Assembly (NCBI GenBank): GCA_036493735.1 | Contig: DASXPH010000035.1 | Coordinates: forward strand, 61,165 to 125,164 | Origin: AG2 sp036493735 | Lineage (GTDB): Bacteria > Gemmatimonadota > Gemmatimonadetes > Gemmatimonadales > Gemmatimonadaceae | Length of the DNA stretch: 64,000 bases | Direction of reading: 5' to 3' | Shown: in pieces, positions 17,934 to 25,295 of the stretch | How the letters are laid out: the number at the start of each line of letters is the position of its first letter | Position numbering within the stretch: the stretch's first letter is position 1 | Position numbers and translations under genes: made by a program | The notes under the pieces: model-generated | What the model saw: only the letters and a program-made list of their open reading frames with translations | What the model was told of the DNA's origin: nothing | The model's database searches: none

Positions 17934-18431
17934 TCACTGGCGCGCCGCAGTTCGTACCCCGGCCATCGTTCTCAGGCGCCGTGTGAGCTCCAGGCGAGCG
18001 TCCACGGAACGACATACAATCAGTATCGTGTTCTCACCGGCGATCGTGCCGATGATCTCGGGCCAGCCCTGGGCGTCGATGGCTTCGGCGATCGGTTGAG
18101 CACCGCTCGGCAGCGTATGGAGGACAAGCATCTCGCTGACCCCATCCACGTCGTCGAAAAGTTGAGGTAAGAGCGCCTCCAGCGACGGTTTGCCCTCGTC
18201 GAGACCGAGCGTCTCCGGGTGGACGTATCGAGCGCCGTCCTCGGTTTGTGCCCGAACGAGTCCGAGCTCCCGCAGGTCGCGGGAAAGGGTAGCTTGAGTC
18301 ACCTGCCAACCTCGCTCTTCGAGCAGCCGTCGAAGCTCCTCCTGGCTTGCGACCGCGTGGCTCGAGATGAGGCTGAGAATGGCCTCCTGGCGCTCTGGCT
18401 TTCGCTTACCGGGCGTGGATTGCACCGCCAT
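17934..18431 (-). CDS. argR: Arginine repressor
   Basis: A 165-residue ArgR/AhrC. The N-terminal winged helix contains SSHAVASQEELRRLLEERG and the recognition stretch TQATLSRDLRELGL. The C-terminal oligomerisation and arginine-binding domain contains GTIAGENTILIV. It lies 108 bases upstream of argG on the same strand and is divergent from argC, so it sits between the two operons it is expected to regulate. GAGG lies upstream of the ATG. Confidence 0.95.
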   Translation of the reverse strand: MAVQSTPGKRKPERQEAILSLISSHAVASQEELRRLLEERGWQVTQATLSRDLRELGLVRAQTEDGARYVHPETLGLDEGKPSLEALLPQLFDDVDGVSEMLVLHTLPSGAQPIAEAIDAQGWPEIIGTIAGENTILIVCRSVDARLELTRRLRTMAGVRTAARQ

Positions 18432-18442
18432 ACATTAGCACC

Positions 18443-18473
18443 TCTATAGTTGGCTCGACAGCCGTCTGGTCAA
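18443..18473 (-). promoter_or_regulatory. Candidate argR promoter
   Basis: Minus-strand TTGACC (18473-18468), a 19-base spacer and TATAGA (18448-18443), 12 bases before the argR start. The spacer is slightly long. Confidence 0.45.
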
Positions 18474-18480
18474 CGGGGCA

Positions 18481-18509
18481 TTGACTGACCTCGCGCGCAT
18501 TATTATGCA
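18481..18509 (+). promoter_or_regulatory. argC promoter, predicted to give a leaderless mRNA
   Basis: TTGACT (18481-18486), 17 bases, then TATGCA (18504-18509). A start six to seven bases downstream would fall on the argC GTG itself. Confidence 0.5.
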
Positions 18510-18523
18510 TTCCAGGTGAATAA
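18503..18523. promoter_or_regulatory. Candidate ArgR operator at argC
   Basis: TTATGCA-N7-TGAATAA overlaps both the -10 and the argC start codon. It differs by one base from the operator at argG. Confidence 0.65.
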
Positions 18524-19490
18524 AACAGCCGTCGGAGTGCTCGGAGCAAGTGGCTATGCCGGTCGCGAGCTCTGCGCACTCGTTCTCGATCATCCCGATC
18601 TCGAGCTCGCCTTTGCGACCGCGAACGATCAGCGCGGCGCGCGCGTGCGCTTCGGACGTCACACCGTCGAATTCATCGCGACGGAGGACGCGCCGCTGGC
18701 CAGCGCCGCCCTGATATTCAGCGCACTTCCGCATGGCGCGTCCAAGGAATGGGTTGCACGCGCGCGCGAGGCGGGTGCGCGTGTCGTCGATCTGTCTGCC
18801 GACCTGCGACCGGGCAACGGCTGCGAAGGAATCCCGTACGGGCTCACAGAGCTGATGCGTGAGCGTGTGGTCAACGCTCCCCTCGTCGCCAACCCGGGTT
18901 GCTATCCCACGAGCATCCTCACCGCCCTCGCGCCGCTGATCCAGCAGGATCTCGTCGCGGACGAGAGCGCGATCGTCATCGATGCCGCGAGTGGCGTAAC
19001 CGGGGCGGGGAACTCGCCCAAGCGCGAGCTGCTGTTTGCCGAGATAGCCGACGACTACCGTGCTTACGGCTTCGCGAATGGCAGCGGCAACGTGCATCGA
19101 CACCTGAACGAGATGCGCGCCGTCGCCGGCTCTCTGGGCTGTCCGGCCGATCTGATCTTCACGCCGCATCTGCTCCCCGTTGCGCGCGGCATTCTCGCGA
19201 CGATTACGGTACCGCTGCGCGCTCCGCTGCGCGGTGATACCCTCGCGCCGTGGCGACAGGCGTATGGTGGGGAGCCGTTCATCGAACTGACAACGGAGCC
19301 ACCGACGCTGCACGACGTGGTTCATCGGAACGTCGTGCGGATCTCCGCGGTGCCGTTAGCCGGAACGCGTCGGCCGACGTTGCTGGTGATGTCGGCGATC
19401 GACAATCTCGTGAAGGGCGCTGCGGGTCAGGCGATTCAAAACGCCAACCTGATGCTCGGTTTGCCCGAGAGCGCGGGGTTGCCAGCATGA
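18516..19490 (+). CDS. argC: N-acetyl-gamma-glutamyl-phosphate reductase
   Basis: NADPH-dependent third step of arginine synthesis. 324 residues. The NADP-binding GVLGASGYAGREL is at the N-terminus and the active-site cysteine lies in VANPGCYPTS. GTG at 18516 is the only start that fits the conserved N-terminus, and no ribosome-binding site precedes it, which fits a leaderless transcript. First gene of argCBDA; its stop overlaps the argB ATG (ATGA). Confidence 0.95.
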   Translation: MNKTAVGVLGASGYAGRELCALVLDHPDLELAFATANDQRGARVRFGRHTVEFIATEDAPLASAALIFSALPHGASKEWVARAREAGARVVDLSADLRPGNGCEGIPYGLTELMRERVVNAPLVANPGCYPTSILTALAPLIQQDLVADESAIVIDAASGVTGAGNSPKRELLFAEIADDYRAYGFANGSGNVHRHLNEMRAVAGSLGCPADLIFTPHLLPVARGILATITVPLRAPLRGDTLAPWRQAYGGEPFIELTTEPPTLHDVVHRNVVRISAVPLAGTRRPTLLVMSAIDNLVKGAAGQAIQNANLMLGLPESAGLPA

Positions 19491-20269
19491 CGAGTCCTAC
19501 TCGCGTTCTCAAGATCGGCGGCCGGCCGCAGAGCGACCCGACGCTGGCACCGCGTATCGCAAAGCTCTGGAACGAAGGATCCAGCGCGCTGGTGATGGTG
19601 CACGGCGGTGGCGACGAGGTCACGACACTTCAGAAAGCACTTGGCGTCAAAGCCCGCTTCGATGGTGGCCGCCGCGTGACGTGTGCGGAGGACATCGAGA
19701 TCGTGCGCATGGCGCTTTCGGGAAGCGCCAACAAGCGGCTGGTGTCCTCACTGGTGAGCAACGGCGTCAAAGCGCTCGGTATCTCGGGTGAGGATGCGGG
19801 CCTGTTTACCGCGGTACCGGTCGATCCATCGCGCCTTGGCTACGTGGGTGCTCCGCATCGCACGAATGTGGAGCTCCTCTGGCATTTGCTCGATGGCGGC
19901 TTCGTACCGGTCGTATCGCCGGTGAGCCGAAACGCGTGCGTCGGCACGTCGGGCGCTGCCTCGTTAGGCGACGCGGTCGCGCTCAACGTCAACGGTGACG
20001 ATGCCGCCGCCGCCATGGCTGTCGCATTGGCGGCATCCGAGCTTCTCCTCGTGATCGACGTGCCCGGAGTGATGTCCGACGGCGCGGCCATTCCGCGTCT
20101 TCAGAGATCGATGGCTCACGATCTCATGGAAAGCGGCGTCGCTGCCGGTGGGATGCGCGCCAAGCTGGAGGCGGCAATCTCCGCGCTGGATGGCGGCGTC
20201 GAGCGGGTGCGAATCGGCGACCTCTCCGCGATCGACGACCCGGCGCGCGGCACCCTCTTGATGGACTGA
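19487..20269 (+). CDS. argB: Acetylglutamate kinase
   Basis: Amino-acid kinase that phosphorylates N-acetylglutamate. 260 residues. The catalytic lysine is in VLKIGGRP and the glycine loop in VMVHGGGDEV. The conserved ISGEDAGLFTA stretch follows, and ALNVNGDDAAAAMA forms the nucleotide site. The wording KIGGRP in place of KxGG-S/A is a sub-family variant also seen in LysZ-like kinases, but the operon context argues for arginine synthesis. Translationally coupled to argC. Confidence 0.92.
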   Translation: MTSPTRVLKIGGRPQSDPTLAPRIAKLWNEGSSALVMVHGGGDEVTTLQKALGVKARFDGGRRVTCAEDIEIVRMALSGSANKRLVSSLVSNGVKALGISGEDAGLFTAVPVDPSRLGYVGAPHRTNVELLWHLLDGGFVPVVSPVSRNACVGTSGAASLGDAVALNVNGDDAAAAMAVALAASELLLVIDVPGVMSDGAAIPRLQRSMAHDLMESGVAAGGMRAKLEAAISALDGGVERVRIGDLSAIDDPARGTLLMD

Positions 20270-20310
20270 GCGACCGCATCGAGTCGCATTGAAGTAATTC
20301 GGAGACTCTC

Positions 20311-21591
20311 ATGGCCCCTGATCTCACTCTCGACACGAATACGTCCTCGATTGCTCCCCCACAGGTGACGACCGCCGGTCCGGAACGACCGCTCGGCTCC
20401 GCGCCGGCCACGGACGACGTGTCGACGAAAGCGCCGGCACAGGGCGAGGCCGTATTGCACACCTACAAGCGTGCTCCGGGCGAGATCGTGCGTGGCGATG
20501 GCGTCTATCTCTATGACGCGCAGGGGAAGCGCTACCTCGATTTCGTGAGCGGCATTGCCGTCAACGCCCTTGGCTACGCTGATCCTGGTCTCGTGTCCGC
20601 GATGCACGCCGCGGCGGATGGTCTCATACACACGTCGAACCTCTACGAAACCGCGCCTGCCACGCGACTGGCCGAAGCCCTCGTCGCGCGCTCGTTCGCA
20701 GATAGGGTGTTTTTCTGCAATTCCGGGGCGGAGGCCAACGAAGGCGCGTTCAAGTTTGCACGCCGGTGGGCGCGCACGGTCGGAGAAGTGAAGCACGAGA
20801 TCGTCGCGCTCCGCGGCGCTTTTCATGGCCGGCTGTTCGCGACCCTCGCCGCGACGGATCGCCCCGCGTATCGCCTTCCCTTCCGTCCGTTGGCGCCGGG
20901 GATCTCGATCTCGGAGCGGAACCTCGAAGATCTCGCGGCCGCTCTGGATGCCGAGACCGTGGCCGCGCTCATTCTCGAGCCAGTGCAGGGAGAAGGCGGA
21001 GTGCGCGTGCTGGATGGTGGGTTCATTCGCGAGCTCCGTGCGCTCACGAAAGAGCGTCGAATCGCGATCATCTTCGACGAGATTCAGTGCGGCCTTGGAC
21101 GCACTGGGACGTTGTTCGCCTACGAGCGGCTGGGCGTCGAGCCCGACATTCTCACGCTCGCAAAGCCAATCGCTGGCGGGCTACCAATGGGCGCGATCCT
21201 CGTCACCGACGAAATTGCGCAGACCATCAAAGCAGGAGATCACGGAACGACCTTCGGCGGCGGACCGTTCGTCTCTTCGGTCGCTCTGCATGTCTTGAGT
21301 AGGATCTCGAACCCCGCGCTGTTGGCGTCGGTACGGGAGAATGGCGTGTGGCTGGGACGCCAGCTCGAGGAGATCGCGCGCCGAACCGGACGCGTGAGAG
21401 CGGTTCGTGGACTTGGGTACATGTGGGGGATCGACATCATGGGCAGTGCGTCGCACGTCGTCGACGCCGCGCGTGAGCTCGGTCTTCTCACCTGTACCGC
21501 CGGCGAGTGCACCGTGCGATTGTTGCCACCGTTGGTGACGACGCGAGACGAGTTGGCGCTCGGATTGGATATTCTGGAGCAGGTGCTGTGA
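20311..21591 (+). CDS. argD: Acetylornithine aminotransferase
   Basis: PLP-dependent class III aminotransferase, 426 residues. The Schiff-base lysine is in LAKPIAGGLPMG, with FCNSGAEANEGAFKFARRW and IIFDEIQCGLGRTG present. About 45 residues of Thr/Pro-rich N-terminal extension precede the conserved start; GGAG lies six bases before the ATG, supporting this start. The stop overlaps the GTG of the next gene. Confidence 0.94.
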   Translation: MAPDLTLDTNTSSIAPPQVTTAGPERPLGSAPATDDVSTKAPAQGEAVLHTYKRAPGEIVRGDGVYLYDAQGKRYLDFVSGIAVNALGYADPGLVSAMHAAADGLIHTSNLYETAPATRLAEALVARSFADRVFFCNSGAEANEGAFKFARRWARTVGEVKHEIVALRGAFHGRLFATLAATDRPAYRLPFRPLAPGISISERNLEDLAAALDAETVAALILEPVQGEGGVRVLDGGFIRELRALTKERRIAIIFDEIQCGLGRTGTLFAYERLGVEPDILTLAKPIAGGLPMGAILVTDEIAQTIKAGDHGTTFGGGPFVSSVALHVLSRISNPALLASVRENGVWLGRQLEEIARRTGRVRAVRGLGYMWGIDIMGSASHVVDAARELGLLTCTAGECTVRLLPPLVTTRDELALGLDILEQVL

Positions 21592-22091
21592 ACACGTCGT
21601 CGCATGAGCGTTTGCTCATACGCGCCGCTCGTGAGTCCGAGGCGACCGAAATCGCGCGGCTGAACAACATCTTTGCCGCCGACCACCTGATGTTGCGCCG
21701 TACGCCAGAGCAGGTCGCCCTCGCCATCGACGATTTCCTCGTCGCGGTGGATGAGCGGGGGCGCATTCTGGCGTGCGGCGCGCTCAAGGAGTACTCGCCA
21801 TCCATCGCCGAAGTGGCCGCGATCGCCGTTGCGCCGGATGCGCAGGGCAATGGCCTCGGCCGCGACATCGTTGCCGCCGTCGAAACGCTCGCGATCAAGC
21901 GAGGCATCCTGCACGTCTTCGCACTGACGCTCCAGCCAGCGTTCTTCGAGGCGATTGGCTACCAGCGTGTGGATCGCGCGCGCTATCCGGAGAAGATCCG
22001 TCGCGACTGTCTGGCGTGCGCCCGCCGTTTCGCCTGCAACGAGATTTGCTTCGCCAAGGTGCTGCGCGTGGACGCCGCACTGGCGGCTTGA
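21588..22091 (+). CDS. argA: Stand-alone N-acetylglutamate synthase-type GNAT acetyltransferase
   Basis: A 167-residue GNAT protein starting at a GTG overlapping argD. The acetyl-CoA motif is AVAPDAQGNGLGRDIV, followed by HVFALTLQPAFFEAIGY, a pattern typical of the acetyltransferase half of NAGS. It lacks the amino-acid-kinase domain of classical ArgA, so allosteric arginine inhibition through that domain is absent. Last gene of the argCBDA operon; supplies N-acetylglutamate. No argJ, argE or argF is in the window. Confidence 0.85.
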   Translation: MNTSSHERLLIRAARESEATEIARLNNIFAADHLMLRRTPEQVALAIDDFLVAVDERGRILACGALKEYSPSIAEVAAIAVAPDAQGNGLGRDIVAAVETLAIKRGILHVFALTLQPAFFEAIGYQRVDRARYPEKIRRDCLACARRFACNEICFAKVLRVDAALAA

Positions 22092-22185
22092 CTCGCGCGC
22101 CGGCCGATCTTTCCGTCTTGGCAGCGCCGCTTCCCCGGGTTCTCTTTCTGGAGAATCGTCACTGCCAGGAACGGAGGAATCGCAA

Positions 22186-23802
22186 TTGAACGCCGTCTCT
22201 CGTGCGCGCCGCGACATCCGTAGATCGCGCCTCGGAACCATGTTGCTGGCCCACCTTGGGTTTGTTCTGATCGCAGCACCGCTGACGGCGCAGACGCCTT
22301 CGTCGCGGCGCCCCACGCTGGTCGTGCTGTTCACCATCGACCAGATGCGGCCCGACTACCTGTCGCGATTCGACAAGCATCTCACGGGGGGCTTGGCGAG
22401 ACTGTACCGAAGCGGCGCGGTATTCGAGAACGCGTATCAGGACCATGCCATTACGGAGACGGCGCCCGGACACTCGGTGACGCTGTCAGGCCGGTTTCCG
22501 CGCGGCACGGGCATCACGACGAACAGCGCGGGCGTGCAGGATGATCGGACTCCGCTGCTGATGGGCGGTGGCCCAGGTGCATCACCATTCCGCTTCCGCG
22601 GCACGACACTCATCGACTGGATTCGCTTCGCCGATCCACGCTCCAGGGCGCTCTCGATCTCGCGAAAAGACCGCGGGGCGATACTGCCAGTCGGGCGGGC
22701 GCACGAGGAAGTCTACTGGTACGCGCCCGATCGATTCACGACGAGCACCTATTACCACGATACGCTGCCGAGCTGGGTCGCTCGCTTCAACGCGCGCCGG
22801 TTGCCACAGCGCTATGCTGGCCAGCGCTGGAGCCTGCTGTTGCCCGAAGGTTCGTATCCAGAGCCGGATAGTATCTCACTCGAGAATCAGGGAAAAAATT
22901 TCACGTTCCCTCATTCATTCCCGAGTGACTCGGATGCGGCTGCGCGTGCCCTGCCCGCCTTTCCAATGATGGACGATGTGACGCTCCAAGCGGCGCTGGC
23001 GGGTGTCGAGGCGCTGAGCCTCGGGCGCGGGCCCCAAACTGATCTTCTCGCCGTCTCCCTGTCGACCACGGACGCCGTGGGCCATGCATTCGGGCCGGAT
23101 TCGCGGGAGATTCACGATCAGATCCTCCGCCTGGATCGATACCTCGGCACTTTTTTCGACTCACTCTTCAAGATCAGGGACTCGACGCGAATCATTGTCG
23201 CGCTCACGGCGGATCACGGCATCCAGCCATTCCCCGCAATTCACGCCGCGCGAACAAAGGGTGCGGTTGCACGTTACGCTGACATCGATCCCGTGTACGC
23301 GAACTTCGTTGCCGCGCTTCATGGACGCGGCGTGGCTGACTCGGCCGTCCAGTTCGCGGAGGGAATGCTGTTCGTGGACCGGCCGTCGTTCAATCGCGCG
23401 CATGTCAATTTGGATTCCGCGCTTCGGAGCTTCGCCGACGAGCTCCGAAAGGTTCCAGGCGTTGGCCGGGTCGACTTCGTACGTTCGCTCCCCCAGGCCG
23501 ACACGGTGCACGACGCCGTCGCGCGTCGCTGGCTGCATATGCTCTCGCCGGATCTGCCCGTGGAGCTCGTCGTCAGCCTCGAGCCATTCGCGTACTGGGC
23601 CGGTACCCCGATTGCGACGCACGGCACACCTAACGACGAGGATGCGCACGTGCCGTTGCTATTCTGGGGCTCAGCCTTCCGGGCCGGCCACTACGACGAA
23701 TTTTCGCGCGTGGTCGATCTCGCGCCGACGCTGGCTCGTGTCGTGGGGGTTCAACCGCTCGAGCGCCTCGACGGTCATGTGCTGACGAGAGCGCTCCGCT
23801 GA
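22186..23802 (+). CDS. Exported alkaline phosphatase superfamily phosphomonoesterase/phosphodiesterase
   Basis: About 538 residues. A TTG at 22186 with GGAGG eight bases upstream is preferred over the ATG at 22240. A signal peptide ends near LTAQ. Metal-site residues are visible: VLFTIDQMRPDYL, the nucleophile threonine in ITETAPGHS, DAVGHAFGPDS and LTADHGI, and a final metal histidine in TPNDEDAHVPL. The arrangement resembles PafA-type alkaline phosphatases and NPPs. Likely periplasmic phosphate scavenging. Confidence 0.85.
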   Translation: MNAVSRARRDIRRSRLGTMLLAHLGFVLIAAPLTAQTPSSRRPTLVVLFTIDQMRPDYLSRFDKHLTGGLARLYRSGAVFENAYQDHAITETAPGHSVTLSGRFPRGTGITTNSAGVQDDRTPLLMGGGPGASPFRFRGTTLIDWIRFADPRSRALSISRKDRGAILPVGRAHEEVYWYAPDRFTTSTYYHDTLPSWVARFNARRLPQRYAGQRWSLLLPEGSYPEPDSISLENQGKNFTFPHSFPSDSDAAARALPAFPMMDDVTLQAALAGVEALSLGRGPQTDLLAVSLSTTDAVGHAFGPDSREIHDQILRLDRYLGTFFDSLFKIRDSTRIIVALTADHGIQPFPAIHAARTKGAVARYADIDPVYANFVAALHGRGVADSAVQFAEGMLFVDRPSFNRAHVNLDSALRSFADELRKVPGVGRVDFVRSLPQADTVHDAVARRWLHMLSPDLPVELVVSLEPFAYWAGTPIATHGTPNDEDAHVPLLFWGSAFRAGHYDEFSRVVDLAPTLARVVGVQPLERLDGHVLTRALR

Positions 23803-23837
23803 CCGTCCGGTAGCACTCGTCGGAGGAATTCGAATAC

Positions 23838-24470
23838 GTGACTCGCCCCCGTCGTGGAGGACCGTTGTCCGGCCTTCGTCAGGCATTCGACGAGGCGCGT
23901 TTCGGCGGAGGTCGGACGTTGAACCTCCGCGATTCATTGCCAACGGCGGCGGAAGCGGTTGCTCGTACGGAATCGTGGCTAAGGCAGCGACAGATCGAGG
24001 TTGCCGCCGCCGAACGCGAGCCCGAGGTGCTGGTGATCACTGGTCGTGGCAACAACAGCGACAGCGGAGTGTCGGTGGTGCGAAGCGCCGTGGAGGGTTT
24101 GCTCCATCGACTCAAGCAGCGCGGCGTTGTGCGACAGCACCGAGAGCACACGCCAGGTTCGTTTGTCGTGCTGCTGGCGCCGGTGCACGCTTTGTGGGAC
24201 GTGGCACCACGCGATCGCACGATCGAGGTGAAGCAACCAGCACCTGATCCACCCTCGCTGGAAGCACTGGACCGAGACACTCGGCTTCTCTTGCGGCAAT
24301 TGGCCGAACGATCGCTCGAGCAGCTCGGAGTGCGCGGAGATCGCGATCGATTCCTCGAGAGTGAGATGTTGCGCCAGTTCAGCGCTCTGTCGGCAACGCT
24401 CTCGTCACAGGGATCGCTCGAAGAGCAACTGCGAACGGCCATACAAGCCGCGCTCGAGCAGTATGACTGA
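23838..24470 (+). CDS. Smr-domain protein
   Basis: A 210-residue protein starting at GTG with GGAGG upstream. Residues about 28-115 form an Smr domain: the opening LNLRDSLPTAAEAV, the ITGRGNNSDSGVSVVRSAV core and GSFVVLLA. In MutS2 and stand-alone Smr proteins this is a nuclease or RNA-cleaving domain; canonical LDLHG is here NLRDS, so catalysis is uncertain. The C-terminal half is helical and acidic. Overlaps the methyltransferase start by eight bases. Confidence 0.75.
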   Translation: MTRPRRGGPLSGLRQAFDEARFGGGRTLNLRDSLPTAAEAVARTESWLRQRQIEVAAAEREPEVLVITGRGNNSDSGVSVVRSAVEGLLHRLKQRGVVRQHREHTPGSFVVLLAPVHALWDVAPRDRTIEVKQPAPDPPSLEALDRDTRLLLRQLAERSLEQLGVRGDRDRFLESEMLRQFSALSATLSSQGSLEEQLRTAIQAALEQYD

Positions 24471-25263
24471 CGAACGCCCGCCCTCCAGTAGATGGAAAGA
24501 ATGGAACGCGGCGGCTTATCACGCGCTGTCGGAGCCGCAATTCGCGTGGGGTTTGCGGGTCCTGGAGCGAACCAGGATGGCCGGCAACGAATGCGTGCTC
24601 GACGCCGGCTGTGGCTCCGGTCGCCTGACTCGGGAGCTCGCCTCGCAGATCACGACGGGATTCGTTCTCGGCTGCGATCTCTCGGAGAACATGGCTCACG
24701 CAGCAGCCGAGACGTTAGGCAGCATGGCGCGGTGCGCGGTCGCCTGTGCGAATCTCATGACACTTCCCTTCACCGGCGTCTTCGATCTGATCTTCAGCAC
24801 GGCGACGTTTCACTGGATTCGTGATCACGACCGACTCTTCCTCGAGCTCCGGGCCGCGCTTCGCAGCGGTGGAAGGCTCGAGGCGCAATGCGGCGGAGGG
24901 CCGAATCTCGCGACAATCCATGCGCGAGCCGATACACTGAAGCAGGAAGAGCCCTTCCGTCGACACTTCGAGCATTGGCAAGCGCCATGGCTCTTTGCCT
25001 CACCCGCGGAGACTGAAGGGCGCTTGCGACGCGCTGGATTCGCCAGCGCCCGGTGCTGGTTGGAACAGACGCCGACGCCCTTTGCCGACGCGGCACACTT
25101 CCGAGCCTTCGTCGAATCAGTCGTTATGCGACCTTATATCTTGCCACTCCCCGATGATCTCCAGGGTCGTTTCCTCGACTCCATCGTCGGCCAGGCGGCA
25201 AAGGATGACCCACCGTTCACGCTGGACTACTGGCGCTTGAACATCAGCGCGACGACAATCTGA
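24463..25263 (+). CDS. Class I SAM-dependent methyltransferase
   Basis: 266 residues. SAM motif I is VLDAGCGSGRLTREL, with GCDLSENM following and FDLIFSTATFHWI as motif IV. The C-terminal region resembles trans-aconitate methyltransferase-like proteins. Substrate unknown. The ATG lies inside the end of the Smr-domain gene, so the two are coupled. Confidence 0.85.
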   Translation: MTDERPPSSRWKEWNAAAYHALSEPQFAWGLRVLERTRMAGNECVLDAGCGSGRLTRELASQITTGFVLGCDLSENMAHAAAETLGSMARCAVACANLMTLPFTGVFDLIFSTATFHWIRDHDRLFLELRAALRSGGRLEAQCGGGPNLATIHARADTLKQEEPFRRHFEHWQAPWLFASPAETEGRLRRAGFASARCWLEQTPTPFADAAHFRAFVESVVMRPYILPLPDDLQGRFLDSIVGQAAKDDPPFTLDYWRLNISATTI

Positions 25264-25295
25264 GTCTCCCCTCTACCTTGTCCCTTCATCCCACG

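Noticed and set aside
21240..22337. A 365-codon minus-strand frame opposite argD/argA
   Set aside because: It is the antisense of conserved genes on both sides and shows no domain or start signal.
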